Part shown: one piece after another, positions 1 to 11,588 of the stretch
Numbering within the stretch: position 1 is the first letter of the stretch
Layout: each line of letters begins with the position of its first letter
Assembly: GCF_022376445.1 (NCBI RefSeq)
Contig: NW_025955189.1
Coordinates: 1-61,803, forward strand
Length of the DNA: 61,803 nucleotides
Origin: Fomitopsis serialis
Taxonomy: Eukaryota > Basidiomycota > Agaricomycetes > Polyporales > Fomitopsidaceae
Direction: 5' to 3'
Notes under the pieces: model-generated
What the model was told of the DNA's origin: nothing
Seen by the model: only the letters and a program-made list of their open reading frames with translations
Databases searched by the model: none
Position numbers and translations under genes: made by a program

Positions 1-224
1 TCTCAACACCATCGCGGGTGTCCGCTAACCTGCCGGTATTGACACCCACAGTGGGCAGCAAACGGAAGGCGGAGGGGGAGCCGCCGCTGACACCTGCGCC
101 GAGCGTGGACGAGAGCGTGCTGGGGACACGCGAGCCGAGCGAGACACCCCGCGAGGAGGCCCAAGAGCCGCCGAAGAAAAAGCGGCGCGCCGCACTCACT
201 CGCATTGGCGACGTTGGCTCGTGA
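1..224 (+). CDS. 3' end of an unidentified protein-coding gene (partial)
   Basis: An open frame enters from the left edge (codons in phase from base 3) and stops with TGA at 222-224. About 73 C-terminal residues are visible. They are rich in Pro, Glu, Ser and Thr and end with a basic cluster (PPKKKRR, around 174-190) that resembles a monopartite nuclear localisation signal, followed by a short tail. No recognisable domain lies in this fragment, so the product cannot be named; a nuclear protein is an inference from the basic patch alone. It converges with the eIF2-beta gene on the other strand, with about 390 bp between the two stop codons. The true start is outside the window. Confidence 0.55.
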   Translation, partial: STPSRVSANLPVLTPTVGSKRKAEGEPPLTPAPSVDESVLGTREPSETPREEAQEPPKKKRRAALTRIGDVGS

Positions 225-613
225 GCCGTGCTTGACTGCTGCCATGCCTATTCATGTTACATGATATGTCTGTCATCTATCCTGTATTGTCGTCCACAGT
301 GTGTCCCTCGATTTGTTTTGTCCTGTCCCGTACGTCCGTTGCAGCTTATTCCCTACAGTATCCAGTATCCAGCGGCGCCAGTCACCCCTAATAATCGTTT
401 CTACAGTCGGAGCCAGCCTTGTACAAGTATATCGACCGTGTTTGTGTTTATCGAGTGCCGCGTATGAACTTGCCACTACGCACAGCTTTCTCTCCGTATG
501 TGAGTCGTTGCTCGTCAATGTCAGGTAGTATACAGTGTCAGAGTGCGATAAAATGCAGTGAGTACATATGCACGGGGCACGATAGGCTACAGCATCCTCC
601 CAGGCCTGACCAA

Positions 614-1868
614 TCAACCGGTCTTGTTTTTGCTTCTCCTCCCGACCTGGGCCTGGAAACCAGTCTTGATGGTGGCGACGGAACGCCTTGACCCGCAAGA
701 CTCGCACGACATGAAGAAGATACGGTTCTCCTTAGAGAGGAGAGTGTCGGGGGATTTACACGTCTTGCACGTAACGTATTCGACTAAACAGTGTGTGAGT
801 ACCAGATTCCGTGAGCAATGAATCGATGCATACCGATGTATCGACGGAGAACGTGCTCGATTTGCTTCTGCTGGAAGCGACCCTTGATGACCAGCCTACC
901 GGAACCGTCGACGGAGCCGGTAGTACCCATCTCTGCGAACATGTACTGGATGACATGTTCTGGCTGCCTGTGCATCCGCTTGCAGATGTCGGAGACGTTG
1001 GCGAAGATGGACTTCTTGTTGCCTTCGCGCAGAATCTGCGGAGGCGCAATGGTATAACGTTTGCCTGCAGAGTTGAGCAGAGCAGGGTTGGATGCGTGCA
1101 ATTGAACGTAGAATCGTTGAAGTAGCTGCAGAGATATTCAGCAACGAGGCCCTTGAGCGGGTAGGACAGGCCTACCTCCTGGTATGTGTAGTCGCGGTCG
1201 CTGCTCAGCCATGGCTCGGTGCCTACGTCCATGCTCACGGTGCCCTCGTTTCGCGCAAACGGGTCATCGCCAAGCTCCACTTCGTCAACCTCGGCAGCAA
1301 CATCTTCGCCGCCCTCTTCCTCATCAGCATCCTTCGCCTTTGCCTGATGCAGCTCCTTCTCAAATGCCTCCATGTCCAGAGCTGCCTTCTTCTTCGTCGA
1401 TTTCTTCTTCTTCTTGAGGTCAGAGAAGTCGAGATCCTCAGTTGCAGCTGGCACAGCGGTAGGCACAGCAGTAGGCGTCGATGTGCCCGAGTTATCCTCT
1501 AGCTGATCACACCGTCAGAACTCACGTCTCCAGCGAGAATGCGATAGACATACCAAGTCCATGGGAATATCCTTCTTCTTTTTCTTCTTCTTCAGATCAC
1601 CAAACATCGCTTTCAGGTCATCATCCTCCTGCTTCTCCTCAGCACCGTCCTCAGCAACCACATCGCCGTTCTGCTTCATCTGCTCATGCATCGTCTTCGG
1701 GCCCATATCTACAGCCTCGCCATTGGCCGTCGTATCGTCGATCGTCGCAGGTGGAGGCGCAGTGGGATCGGCTTCAGCACCGAGCGGATCCTCCGAGAAC
1801 GCGACAGTCTTCTTCTTGCGCTTCTTCAGCGACGGGTCGAAAAGGGGCTCCTCGGACGCCATATTCAC
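614..1868 (-). CDS. SUI3: Translation initiation factor eIF2, beta subunit
   Basis: Beta subunit of the eIF2 heterotrimer, which brings GTP and initiator Met-tRNA to the 40S subunit in the cytoplasm. Exons on the minus strand: 1868-1554, 1502-1176, 1125-834, 783-614 (introns 51, 50 and 50 bp, all GT-AG), giving 367 codons in frame throughout. The N-terminal half carries the three lysine blocks typical of the family (KKRKKK, a run of seven K, and [10 protein letters not shown]), which bind eIF5 and eIF2B. The conserved core follows ([18 protein letters not shown], then [20 protein letters not shown]). The C-terminus is a C2-C2 zinc ribbon ([10 protein letters not shown] ... [11 protein letters not shown]) ending in Gly. 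A second Met two codons downstream (1862) could be the real start. The length is a little above the yeast and human proteins because of the acidic/lysine-rich N-terminus. Confidence 0.95.
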
Positions 1869-2962
1869 AGTATATGAGAGAGAGGTGGCGAAATATGCGC
1901 GGTCACTGTCTACGGCGATGAGCTCGAGTCAAGGTCGAGCGACAAGCGCCCAGATTGACCGGCAGGCGATTCAAGAGGGGGGCGATAACAAAATTCCAGA
2001 CGTCCTCCTCCCAAATCCCAGAGACCCCGAAGACTGGGTAGGGGGGGGGGGTACCCAGTCTTCGGGGGCAGAGCTCCCGTTGGGGTCCCGATAACGAGCG
2101 CCCAGGTACAAGTCCTATAAAGGAAGTTCCTTCGGCAATATCAGGTGACTAGCTCCTTTGCTAATGCCGCCAGCGAAGTGCTGTTATATGACATTGGAGA
2201 CCGCAGGCTGTAAGTGCCCTGAGGATCCCTCAATGATTTCTAGAAAACTTCTGGGCACTGTGACAGCATATTGTATTCGCCAAACCATGATTTGACCCTT
2301 CGCCCGCTGTGCATGTTGGCACATAATCATAGTAGGTCATGTCTGGGGCGTCGTTGACTGTCATAGGGAAGCATATTGAGTAAGTGGTAAGGCCAGAGTG
2401 ACGGAGTGGGCACAGTGACGCCGTAGGTATCGTGGTTGCTAGTTCGATCCCCGGTAATCTTTTTAAATCATTTTGGCCCAATTTGCGTCACTGATGCAAG
2501 TGAGACACGCGCCATGTAACACACGTACTTACCCGACGCGTAGCTCACATGACCGTATGCTTCACGTGTGACTTAGCGCATTTTGTACTATTCAATTCCT
2601 CCTCTGGATCTCCTTGTTTATGTCGACTTCGGACCCTACACGTGTACTTAGCATACTTCTCAGTACACATGCATGTTTTCTAGAGTGAGATGTGCAGAAT
2701 GTAGTAGCTAGAGACAAAATTCAACGAAAGCGACTGCACTTCACGCTGGTGGCTGAAAACCGGACCCCGTACACCACCCCCCCACCCCCCTTTCGTGAGG
2801 AGGACGTCTCCGATTCAGATCTCGCCCCCCTCTTGAGGCGATTCGCAATGAATTCGATTCGGACTCCGAGGGTTCATGTTCCCACGGGGTTCCGCGCTGG
2901 CCCGGTGTCGGTCGCCGACGTTGCACTCGTTCTCCACCACTTTCTTTCTGTCGTCGACCACC
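1869..2962. other. Intergenic region upstream of eIF2-beta and ATP synthase gamma (divergent promoters)
   Basis: About 1.1 kb between two divergently transcribed housekeeping genes. It contains the G-loop inverted repeat at 2025-2067 and a degenerate tRNA-like stretch near 2390-2467 (see the rejected items). A pyrimidine-rich segment lies just before the ATP synthase start. I see no other coding sequence. Confidence 0.6.
2025..2067. repeat. 16-bp perfect inverted repeat around an 11-G loop
   Basis: The left arm CCCCGAAGACTGGGTA (2025-2040) is exactly complementary to the right arm (2052-2067). They are separated by eleven consecutive G residues (2041-2051). The position is about 160 bp upstream of the eIF2-beta start. 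It could form a stem with a G-only loop. It could equally be an assembly join or a foldback artefact, because long G runs are hard to sequence. Confidence 0.8.
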
Positions 2963-4683
2963 ATGCTCGCCAGGAGCACGCTTCGTCTGACCGCCCAGCC
3001 TCCAGTGCTGGGCGCAGCTCCCGCTGGTGCGCGTAACATGGCGACCCTCCGTGAGATTGAGCTGCGTCTCAAGTCTGTACGGAATATTGAGAAGATCACC
3101 AAGGTGAGTATTCCTTGAGTATTGTGCACCGTTACGAGGGAGTACAAGATGGGACATGGGAAGGATCTTTGCGGGTGAAGTTCGAAAAGCTTTCCAGCTA
3201 GGTTTACAACGTTGGGCCCCACTAGGAGCGGGCATTGTCGGACGTTGGTATTCAGCGACCCGGACTGTGTCGCTCAACCTGGGTTACCGTAGCAAAGGTC
3301 GCGGTCGCTTGGCTCAGTCTGGCCGTCGAAGTCCGCTGCGTCCGGCATGATCCCATATCAAACCCGCTGGATCCCGCCTATGAGAGGCGCTGGGTCCGAC
3401 GATGCAGACTTAGCTGTCAGACAGCATTCGTTACGTCGGGTTTGGCCCATGCCGCCCGGACATAGACCGTACGGTGTGATCTATGCGTCTCTGACGGGTT
3501 GACTCTACATGCGCTCTGCGGTATGGTACCAGCGCGGGATCACCGACCACTTCATGGCTTCAAAACTGGCAAGGGTCACTAGTAGTAGCCGAGGAGCACT
3601 ATGCTAGTGCACAAGCTACTCCCATCGCATCGGACGAGAAGTGGAATTGTGACCTTGCATCTCTCTCTCGCTTTCCTTTCCTTCCGTCACGACTTCGCTA
3701 AAACTTGATTTACAGTCCATGAAAATGATTGCCTCCACAAAACTCAACAAGGCGCAGCGTGCCATGCAGGCGGGCAAGCAGTACGGTGTTGCGAACTCGG
3801 GTTCGTCAATGTCCGACAAACAAACCGCAGCACCTTACTGACCGCGGCTCGCCTTCCCAGAGGTCTTCCATCACGCGTCCGCCGAGGAGCCCAGCAAGCG
3901 CAAGCTCTTCATTGTCATCTCCTCTGACAAGGGTCTCTGCGGTGGTATCCACTCCTCCGTCACGAAGGCCACACGCCGGATCATCGCCGCACACGGCGAC
4001 GGCGTCGAGCCGGACTCGCCCATCATGGTCATCGGTGACAAGTCCAAGGCGCAGCTCTCCCGTGCGCTCGGGAAGAACCTCGTCATGAGCTTCAACCAGA
4101 TCGGGCGTGACATCCCCACCTTCGCGGATGCGGCCGGCGTCGCGGATCTCATTATCAAGGAGGGCGTCGAGTACGACAGCATTGCGATCGTCTACAACAA
4201 GTTCGTCTCTGCGATCTCGTACGAGTCCGCCGTCATGGAGGTCGAGACGGAGGAGACGCTAAAGAGCTCGCGTATGTTATTTCTTCTACGGCAGCGTGAC
4301 ACCTCGTAACATACGTTTCAGCCGGTTTCAAGGCCTATGAGATGGAGGAGGAAGTCACGAAGGACCTCGCAGAGTTCGCGCTCGCCAATGCGATCTACGC
4401 TGCCCTCGTCGAAGGCCACGCATGCGAGCAGAGCGCTCGGTAAGTCGACCCCGCGTAGCATTATGTGATCCCTGCTGACGTGCAATAGTCGCAACGCCAT
4501 GGACAACGCGTCCAAGAATGCTTCGGACATGATCGGCAAGCTCCAGATGCAGTACAACCGTGGTCGCCAGGCCTCCATCACGAACGAGCTTGTCGACATT
4601 ATCACTGGTGAGCATCGAGTCGCTCTAACTACCGGTGCGAGACTTAGCTTTGTTGTGTTTCTTCAGGTGCGAGTGCGCTCTGA
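2963..4683 (+). CDS. ATP3: Mitochondrial F1F0-ATP synthase subunit gamma
   Basis: Central rotor shaft of the F1 sector in the mitochondrial matrix; it couples proton flow through F0 to ATP synthesis in the alpha/beta hexamer. Exons: 2963-3103, 3716-3800, 3861-4271, 4322-4439, 4489-4607, 4667-4683; 296 residues, all junctions GT-AG and in frame. The N-terminus ([12 protein letters not shown]...GARNM) is Arg/Ser/Ala-rich with no acidic residue, as in a matrix targeting peptide. The gamma signature follows ([19 protein letters not shown], then [10 protein letters not shown]), with the conserved SSDKGLCGG and, near the C-terminus, [12 protein letters not shown] and [14 protein letters not shown]. 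The start chosen is the first ATG ahead of the targeting peptide. Oddity: intron 1 is 612 bp, about ten times the other introns here. Confidence 0.95.
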
Positions 4684-5070
4684 GTGTGGTGGCTGGCCGT
4701 GCGCGTGCGATAGAATAGTGGAAGTCTGTGTTCGTGTCCTGTACCTACGGGCTGCGTATGAACCGTCACATCTAATTGCTTCAATGGGTCTGGCGTGGGC
4801 GAGCCTTCACCCGCATGCATTCGTGAAGGTGAGAAATACATGGTCGGCCGTGCACGCTCAGTGCTACTTCCCACTTGAGCGGTTGTACGGGCTGACCCTG
4901 ACCGCTTTTGATGTTCCAGCGAAGATGACTGAACCACGACAGCGATTGCAGAGACAGACAATAAATACATGCCCGTAGAATAGTATTACACGCTCAGAAT
5001 CCATGATGCAAGTCCGCCGCTATATGGTACACGCCGTTATCTACACACGCACAGGGCCGTCTCAATCATC
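4684..5070. other. Short convergent intergenic region
   Basis: Space between the 3' ends of the ATP synthase gamma gene (plus) and the HVA22-like gene (minus). It presumably holds both polyadenylation regions. I see no gene or repeat. Confidence 0.6.
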
Positions 5071-6099
5071 TCACTCGCTCTTCACCCGCTCATACCCGCC
5101 CGACGAGCCCCACCCGAACCAGCTCGTCCGCCTTTGCTGAGGCGCAGGGCGTCCCTCACCCTCGCCCTCGCCTTCCATGTCACTCGGCACCTCGACCTCC
5201 TCAAAGGTCGAGCGCCCGTTGTCCGTCCGCTGGCGGAGCGAGCCCGACGATGACGATCGCGAGGGGTTGTTCGCCTCGGCCACCGGCACGCCCGGCTCCG
5301 AGAGGTCGTACGGCGGAGCCTGCGCCTCGGATGCGAGCTCGTCTCGCCGCGCGTGCCCACCTGCGTTGGCGTTTGCGGCCTGTGCGGCGGACGCCTGTGC
5401 CTGGCGGAGGAGCGCTGCGCCCGACGCGAGGACGCTAGGGCCATATGTGCTCCAGAGACCCGAGGCGAGCTGCGCAGGGCCCGAAACGGGGTCTCCGAGG
5501 GAAGGTAGCGGTGCTGCGCCCGCCTGCGCATTCGCGTCCGAGCCGGAGCCGGAGCCGGGGCCTGCGACGGGGATGTTCATCTGGCGGAGCGTGCCGGAGA
5601 CGTGCTCCCAGGCGGCGCGGAGGACGCGCTGGAGGGACGCGTAGATGTACGTCTTGAGCTGGGCGAGCGCGGAATCGATCTCGCGCTCGTGCGCGGCGAA
5701 GAACGGGCGGAGGTGCGCGCGGTAGAGGTACGTCGCGCCGTGCGTCTGCGGGAGGGCGAGGTAGAGCAGGAAGATGGTCTTGATGGTGTAGTAGAAGGGG
5801 AGCCTTCCGGAGTGAGGGGTCAGGAGGAGTAGATCCGGTGGGGGTCGAAGGGGACTCACCAGGAGACGAGCCACTCGGCGACGTATTCTACCGCGACGAT
5901 GCAGCCGAGGACACTCCAGTACATCAGCCATCGCTCCAGCTCTTCTTCTGCAGCAGGCCGTTGGGAGAGCACCTTGTACGATGCATACCCAGGATAGAGA
6001 AAGGCGGTTGTGGCACTGGGTGCGTAATGCTTAGCGATTCGTTATGTGAACTAGATCGCATACGCACCTAACCACTCTGAACAGAAAGTAGAACAACAT
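5071..6099 (-). CDS. HVA22/TB2/DP1 family membrane protein (REEP/Yop1-like)
   Basis: Members of this family insert hairpins into the ER membrane and shape tubules. Exons (minus): 6099-6068, 6015-5860, 5803-5071; 306 residues, introns 52 and 56 bp. The N-terminal third is the TB2/DP1 domain. An upstream hydrophobic stretch with YPGYASYKVL is followed by the paired segments (WLMYWSVLGCIVAVEYVAEW, then FYYTIKTIFLLYLALPQT) and the conserved tail GATYLYRAHLRPFFAAHE around residues 85-105. The remaining ~190 residues are an Ala/Ser/Pro/Gly-rich, low-complexity cytosolic tail with no domain, ending in a patch of aromatic and basic residues. This tail is much longer than in yeast Yop1 (180 residues in all), so orthology to Yop1 itself is not claimed. 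Confidence 0.88.
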
Positions 6100-7029
6100 G
6101 GCCTATGGTAGAGCGACAAGCTAGGCCGCTTGGAGAGGTGAAGGTGCGGAGGAGGAACTTGAGCAGCTACATCCTGCCTGCAGCCTCCATTTAGCTGACG
6201 CCGCGCCGCCGCCACCCGGTAACGATCGATTGTAATCACTTAGCACCGATCGTAACACCGTCCTTACACTCCTTTCTAACACAGTAAGGACCAGATTGTA
6301 TCAGATTCTATTGACTACTCTATCGAGATGGAGAGGCTTCTATCCTCCTTCTATCTGGACTGATCAACGGATCCACGACCTCGCCTCATGCTGCAATATG
6401 CACTTCCAATGTCAAAGTGCTGGGCCATAAGTACCATCGCAGACAAATTCGCATCAGTGTCATGAGGAAGTCAATGCAGAACTTGTCTGACAATCGTCTT
6501 GTGTGCGGCAATACGTACTATCCCATACAGGTACCGAGCAGCCTGATCATCCCGCTGCAGCGATTCTTGCGCAGGATCAGCAAGGCCCGTACGCACGCCC
6601 ACCCGAGCTGCAAAACCACACTGGAAACAGTCTACCACTTCATGATGGTGACAAGAACAATATTCGACTGGCATCCTGACCTGCCCTCTCGTTGACTGCA
6701 CTGAACTCGACTTTAGGTCCCTCGGCTGACAACATAAACCTCGAATACACAGAGGGTTCGTCGCCGGACACGCAGGGTGGACGGTCGTTCCGCTCACACC
6801 ATCCGTCGCGCGACGCTTCCCGCTGGGATGGAACATCGGCCTGGCGCTGATTGCACGCCGAACATCTGATTACAAACAAGATAATGTTCGGTCAGTCAAG
6901 ACGTGCATGCATAGAAAGTTCGTCAACTACATCTGAGTACGTGCAGAAGCCGTCTCTCCAGTCCGATCCGCACCAATATTTTCGCTATCACCGTGGACTC
7001 CCACACAATTGAACACGCCCGACTAGCGC
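6100..7029. other. Intergenic region, no gene seen
   Basis: Between the 5' end of the HVA22-like gene and the 3' end of ferritin-like gene 1. Short open frames here have no coding character. From about 6935 onward the sequence resembles that downstream of ferritin-like gene 2 (about 10335-10446), so the duplicated unit begins near here. Confidence 0.55.
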
Positions 7030-8150
7030 TCATGCACCGACGACCGCATACGAGCTATACGGGAACGACAAGGCCGCCAGTCCGCTCAACATCGTCGCGT
7101 CGTCCCTCGTCACGGTCGTGTTGCTCACCACACCCGCGAACACCGTCCCGCGCAGGCCGTCCGGCACAGTCGTAATGCCGTCCGGGCCAATCGCAGTGAA
7201 CGTCGTGTTCATGTCGTGGTACCACGCCAGCCATGTCGTGCCGTTAGCGGAGACGGGCGCGCCGGTGCTGTTGTACGACACACTGACGTTCTGGCCCATC
7301 ACGGGCGCGGCGGGCGTGAGCGTCAGCGCGGGGAAAGCTTGCACGGGCAGGTCGGGGTTCGTCGCGGGACAGGAGGTGATGAAGCCCGCTACGGGGAGTC
7401 AGCGCATGCAATGATATAGGCGGGGCGAAGGATGCAGCTCACATGCGAGGGACCACACACCGCTGAAGTACAGGGGTGTCTCGTAGTCACCGTCCCAGGG
7501 CTGTTCCTTCTGGAGGGCAGAGCTGACCCAGCCCGCCTGTCGCGCTTCGATATGCGAGATGGCCTGTGCGGGGTGGGGTTAATGTCGCGTCGCGTGGGCC
7601 AGCAGGCGAGGGGGCTAACCAGTGCGGCGGACAAGACGTCCTGGCTTTCGACAGAGATCGCCGCGCCCATATACGCCGCAGCGCCGACCTCCTCGAGGGT
7701 CTGCGACAGCGCCACAAACGAGGGAATATCTGTGTACGGGCTGGCCAAAGTCAGCTCCCGCTCAGCGCGCCCACGAAGCGACTCACTAGGAGTAGTTGCA
7801 CGGCGCCGGGGCGTCCGCACCAAGCTGGCTCGTCAAGAACTCGACGTGCGTGCGCTCGTGCTCCCTGATCTGGGCGAATCTGCCGCGGACCCAAGGCTCG
7901 TACCCCGCGTCGCAGAACGCCTGCGCGTCGTACTGCCCGAGGCCTTGCACGTAGAACGCGTGCTCGATGTGCTCTAGCGTGAGCGCATACTGCATGATGC
8001 TCGTGTCTGTTACGCGCGACGTCAGTACGAGGGCGCGTGATGTACGGTGGGAGACGTACCTGTCACTGCGGCGGGCGCGCTGCGGCGAGTCGGCGCGGCA
8101 GCGGCGAGCCATGCAGAGGAGAGCGCGAGGACGACGGTCGGGAACAACAT
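7030..8150 (-). CDS. Ferritin-like secreted protein, Rds1 type, copy 1
   Basis: Fungal stress-response protein of the Rds1/Ferritin_2 family; biochemical role unknown. Exons (minus): 8150-8060, 8006-7787, 7740-7620, 7563-7443, 7388-7030; 303 residues, five exons. A signal peptide is evident (MLFPTVVLALSSAWLAAAA). A four-helix ferritin-like region follows: LEHIEHAFY, an ExxH helix (REHERTHVEFL), LEEVGAAAYMGA, and SHIEARQAGWV, where the last metal-ligand position is not a canonical ExxH. The C-terminal ~120 residues look like a beta-rich domain (WLAWYHDMNTTFTAIGPDG) with several N-x-T/S glycosylation sites. Exon lengths 220, 121 and 121 are identical in all three neighbouring copies. A TATA-like box lies about 85 bp upstream. 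Confidence 0.85.
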
Positions 8151-10446
8151 GATGGTCGTTCGCGCGAGGAAGACCGTCAGGTAAACTCGAGAGCTAGCGA
8201 AGCAAGCCGAAGGAGCTTCTGCCCTTGCTCGCTTTATACGCACGAGCACGGAGGCCGATATATCGTAACGATGACGCGGATCTATCAGCACACTGACATG
8301 GCTATTGGGTGGCCCGAAGACGCGCACAGAAGCCAGGTGGAACAGGTGCTAGAGCGCGCGCGCGCGCTCGTCTCGCAAACGTGACCGCACCAGTCATCGC
8401 AATCCCATTTTGCTGCCGCGGCCAGCTGAAACGTCTCTCGGGAGTGTTCTCTCTGCGAATGGACGTCATTGTCGATGCATCGTGCAGGCACTGTGCGTCT
8501 CCGCCATGGCCTCTAGTGCACACCTGCCCGCGCGCAGTCCGCAGGAGTGCCCGAGTTGCTGGAGGAATCCCCGTCCGCGTCGACGCGGCCGCCGGGGGCC
8601 GGGCGCGTCTCTTCGCCTTCTCATCTTCCCGCCGCCTATTGGCCAGTATACGCTTCTTGCCCCGCACCACCTCTCGGTGGCATGCACCTGAGGCACTCTT
8701 CGCAGACCGCGCCGCTTCTCCATTTCGTCAACAGCACCTGGAGGGCCACACGCCAAGCACGAGCGAAGGGCCGGTGCCAGTCAGCACGTACTGCAGCTGA
8801 CCCGCGAACCGTCGTACCACTCGAGCACGTTCGGTAATGCGAGCGACTCGCTGGCTTCCGAGCGTGGCAGAGCCACGTTTGCCTCAGGGCGTCCATACCC
8901 TTCATCCACGCTTCAGCGATGTTGACAGCGGTGGCGTCGACTAGAACACTGCCCTCGGTCCAAACGTACAAAGCCCACGCAACGCTACGCAACGTTACGT
9001 GAAGCGACCCCAACTGTTCGCACGAAGCCAGGGCGTCCAGTCTAACGTTGGGGACGGATCAGCGGATGACGTTGTTGATGAGCCCGTCCCATCCCCCGTA
9101 TATGTTTCTTCCATCTCGTCTCTCCGGATCGATAGGAGCCAATATTGCTGAGACATCGCCTTGCACGCGGTCGATGGCGGGGGCCCGGGGAGGGTTGGGG
9201 CCCGAGTCTGGTCCGAGACCTCAAGCTTGCCTCAAGCTTGAAACTTGAAGGCCTTGTTTTCGATTGTCGCCAGTCCGTCGTCGTGTCCGTGTCCGACGAA
9301 AACCGACCATATTGGAGTCATCCTCAACCTGTGCGCGTCACGGCGAGCTTGGACCGCAGAGCTATTTTGGACTTGCCAATGAGCTTGCATGTTGTGAGGT
9401 CGCGCGTCATGGCCGAGACTACATACGAGAGACCTCCCCTCCGTTCTTCCTTTCCCGCACGCGCTTTCCGTGCTGCCGTAGCAGCGCGAGTAGTGCGGCA
9501 CTGCAGAACTGCCTGAGTCACGGTAGGTCACGTCGGCCTACGGTGCCAGCCTGAGGACTAAGTAGATCAACTACTTACAGGCTGTGTACTGCGTCGACGC
9601 CTCACTCACCGGCTGAAGAAGCAACGTTAACACGCGCACACTGGTCAGTATCCGCAACTCCACCGCTGACAGTCCATGGAATGTGGGCGCGACAGCGTGC
9701 GAGTCAGACTTCAAGAGGAAGAACGACATTGCTTGTTGGATGAATGTCCCCTTGGCAGTAAAACCCGGGTGTATGCGTCGAAAACACCGACGTGAGACTA
9801 CCGCGACGGTTGCCAATGATAACATGTACTCGTCCTCACCCGACGTCGCTGCGGCAGCAAGCTGCATGAACGAGAACACCAGGCATTCTCCGGTTTCACC
9901 GGTTGAGTTTTGGCATGAACAGGCTTCCGAGGCAGTGGAGCTGATTTTTGTGGAAAGCACTAGTCAATCGCAGGTCCCTTCCAAGCGCTCTAGTACGTGG
10001 TGAACAGCAGATACCGTATTGCGCACTTCCAGACGGACGCGATGGCATGTCTGAGTCCCTAGATGGAATGTCAAGACAAGGCAGATACAGTCGAGTAGAG
10101 TCGTGTCGATTCCCAATGCCCAGTGTGTGTATGTACAAGTCACAGTTCAGGTTACGGGATAGTAGGAGGAGGAGGATCCAGGGGCTTTACTTCAACTCAA
10201 GCTCATCGCCCCGATTTGGTTGGTGATAAGATCTTGACGAGGTATCCCGGACCACCGATAAGATAAAGGAGAATTATACATTCTCAAATCCAACGCAAAC
10301 CGCAAGAGAACTGGAAAACTACAACTTGAACTACAGTACACGCAGAAGCTACCTCTCCAGTCCTTTCCGCACCCAACACCCTGTTCCAACAACATTTTTG
10401 CGATCACCGCGGACTCCCATAACCAAACGCGCAGGATTACTACTCC
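8151..10446. repeat. Intergenic part of the first tandem duplication unit
   Basis: About 2.3 kb without an intact gene. Much of it is matched by the interval after copy 2. For example 8396-8590 matches 11793-11985, 9045-9115 matches 12435-12500, and 10200-10300 matches 13440-13540; identity by eye is roughly 80-90%. Minus-strand open frames at 8636-9013 and in the matching part of unit 2 share stretches (WTEG-VLVD, SGTTVRGSA, CEECLRCMPPR) and may be a decayed gene caught in the duplication. I cannot name it. Confidence 0.6.
8232..8238 (-). promoter_or_regulatory. TATA-like box of ferritin-like gene 1
   Basis: TATAAAG on the minus strand, about 82-88 bp upstream of the ATG at 8150. The block around it (TATAAAGCGAGCAAGG, with a one-base change just upstream) is repeated in the same place in front of copy 2. 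Confidence 0.5.
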
Positions 10447-11588
10447 TCACGCGTCAACAACCGTGGACGAGTTATACGGGAACGACAAGGCCGCCAACCC
10501 GCTCAACATCGTCGCGTCGTCCCTCGTCACGGTCGTGTTGCTCACCACGCCCGCGAAGACCGTCCCGCGCAGGTCGTCCGGCACGGTCGTGACACCGTCC
10601 GCGCCGATCGCGGTGAACGTCGTGTTCATGTTGTGGTACCACGCCAGCCACGTCTCCCCGTCGGCGGAGATGGGCGCGCCGGTGCTGTTGTACGACACGC
10701 TCACGTTCTGGCCCATCACAGGCATGGCGGGCGTGAGCGTCAGTGCGGGGAAGGTCTGCACAGGTAAGTCGGGGTTCGTCGCGGGGCAAGAGGTGATGAA
10801 GCCCGCTGCAGAACCGGTCAGCACATACGTACTCGTGGAGCGAGGGGCACGGCTCACATGCGAGAGACCACACGCCGCTGAAGTACAGGGGCGTCTCGTA
10901 GTCGCCGTCCCAGGGCTGCTCCTTCTGGACGGCGGAACTGACCCAGCCCGCCTGGCGCGCTTCGGTATGCGAGATGGCCTATGCAGGGTGCGCGTCAGTG
11001 TCGCGTCGCGTGGGCCAGCCGGCGGTGGAGGGCTTACCAGTGCGGCAGACAGCACGTCCCGGCTTTCGACGGAGATCGCTGCGCCCATGTACGCTGCCGC
11101 ACCGACCTCTTCGAGGGTCTGCGACACCGCCACAAACGAGGGGATGTCCGTGTACGGGCTGCGTAACTCGGCCGATGTCAGCTCCTGCTCACCGCAACAG
11201 CGCGCCTACGCAGCTACTCACAAGGAATAGTTGCACGGCGCCGTGGCGTCCGCACCGAGCTGGCTTGTGAGGAACTCGACGTGCGCGCGCTCGTTCTCCC
11301 TGATCTGGGCGAAGCGGCCGCGAACCGAGGGCTCGTACCCTGCGTCGCAGAACGCCTGCGCGTCGTACTGCTCGAGGCCCTGCACGTAGAACGTGTGCTC
11401 GAGGTGCTCCAGCGTGAGCGCGTATTGCAGGATGCTCGTGTCTGTTGCGCGCGAGGTCAGCACGACGAGGGCGCATGATGTACAACAGGAGACGTACCTG
11501 TCACGGCGGCGGGCGCGCTGCGGCGGGCAGGCGCGGCAGCGGCGAGCCATGCAGAGGAGATCACAAGGAGGACGGTCGGGAACAGCAT
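10447..11588 (-). CDS. Ferritin-like secreted protein, Rds1 type, copy 2
   Basis: Tandem paralogue of the gene at 7030-8150 and nearly identical in protein sequence. Exons (minus): 11588-11498, 11441-11222, 11158-11038, 10978-10858, 10805-10447; 303 residues, and every exon has exactly the same length as in copy 1. It has the same signal peptide type (MLFPTVLLVISSAWLAAAA), the same ferritin-like helices (LEHLEHTFY, IRENERAHVEFL, SHTE/AISHTEARQAGWV region) and the same C-terminal domain. In the second helix the ExxH spacing is kept (ENERAH). It lies in a unit that repeats copy 1 together with its flanks, so it arose by segmental duplication. The intact frames and conserved splice sites suggest both copies are expressed. 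Confidence 0.85.

Noticed and set aside
2390..2467. tRNA-like sequence with GTTCGATCC box and TTTTT terminator
   Set aside because: The arms do not pair: the T-arm fails beyond one base pair and no 5' acceptor strand complements GGTAATC. At best a degenerate tRNA-derived fragment.
10463..11230. 255-residue plus-strand open frame across ferritin-like gene 2
   Set aside because: Antisense shadow of the real five-exon gene; it spans its introns and has no domain.
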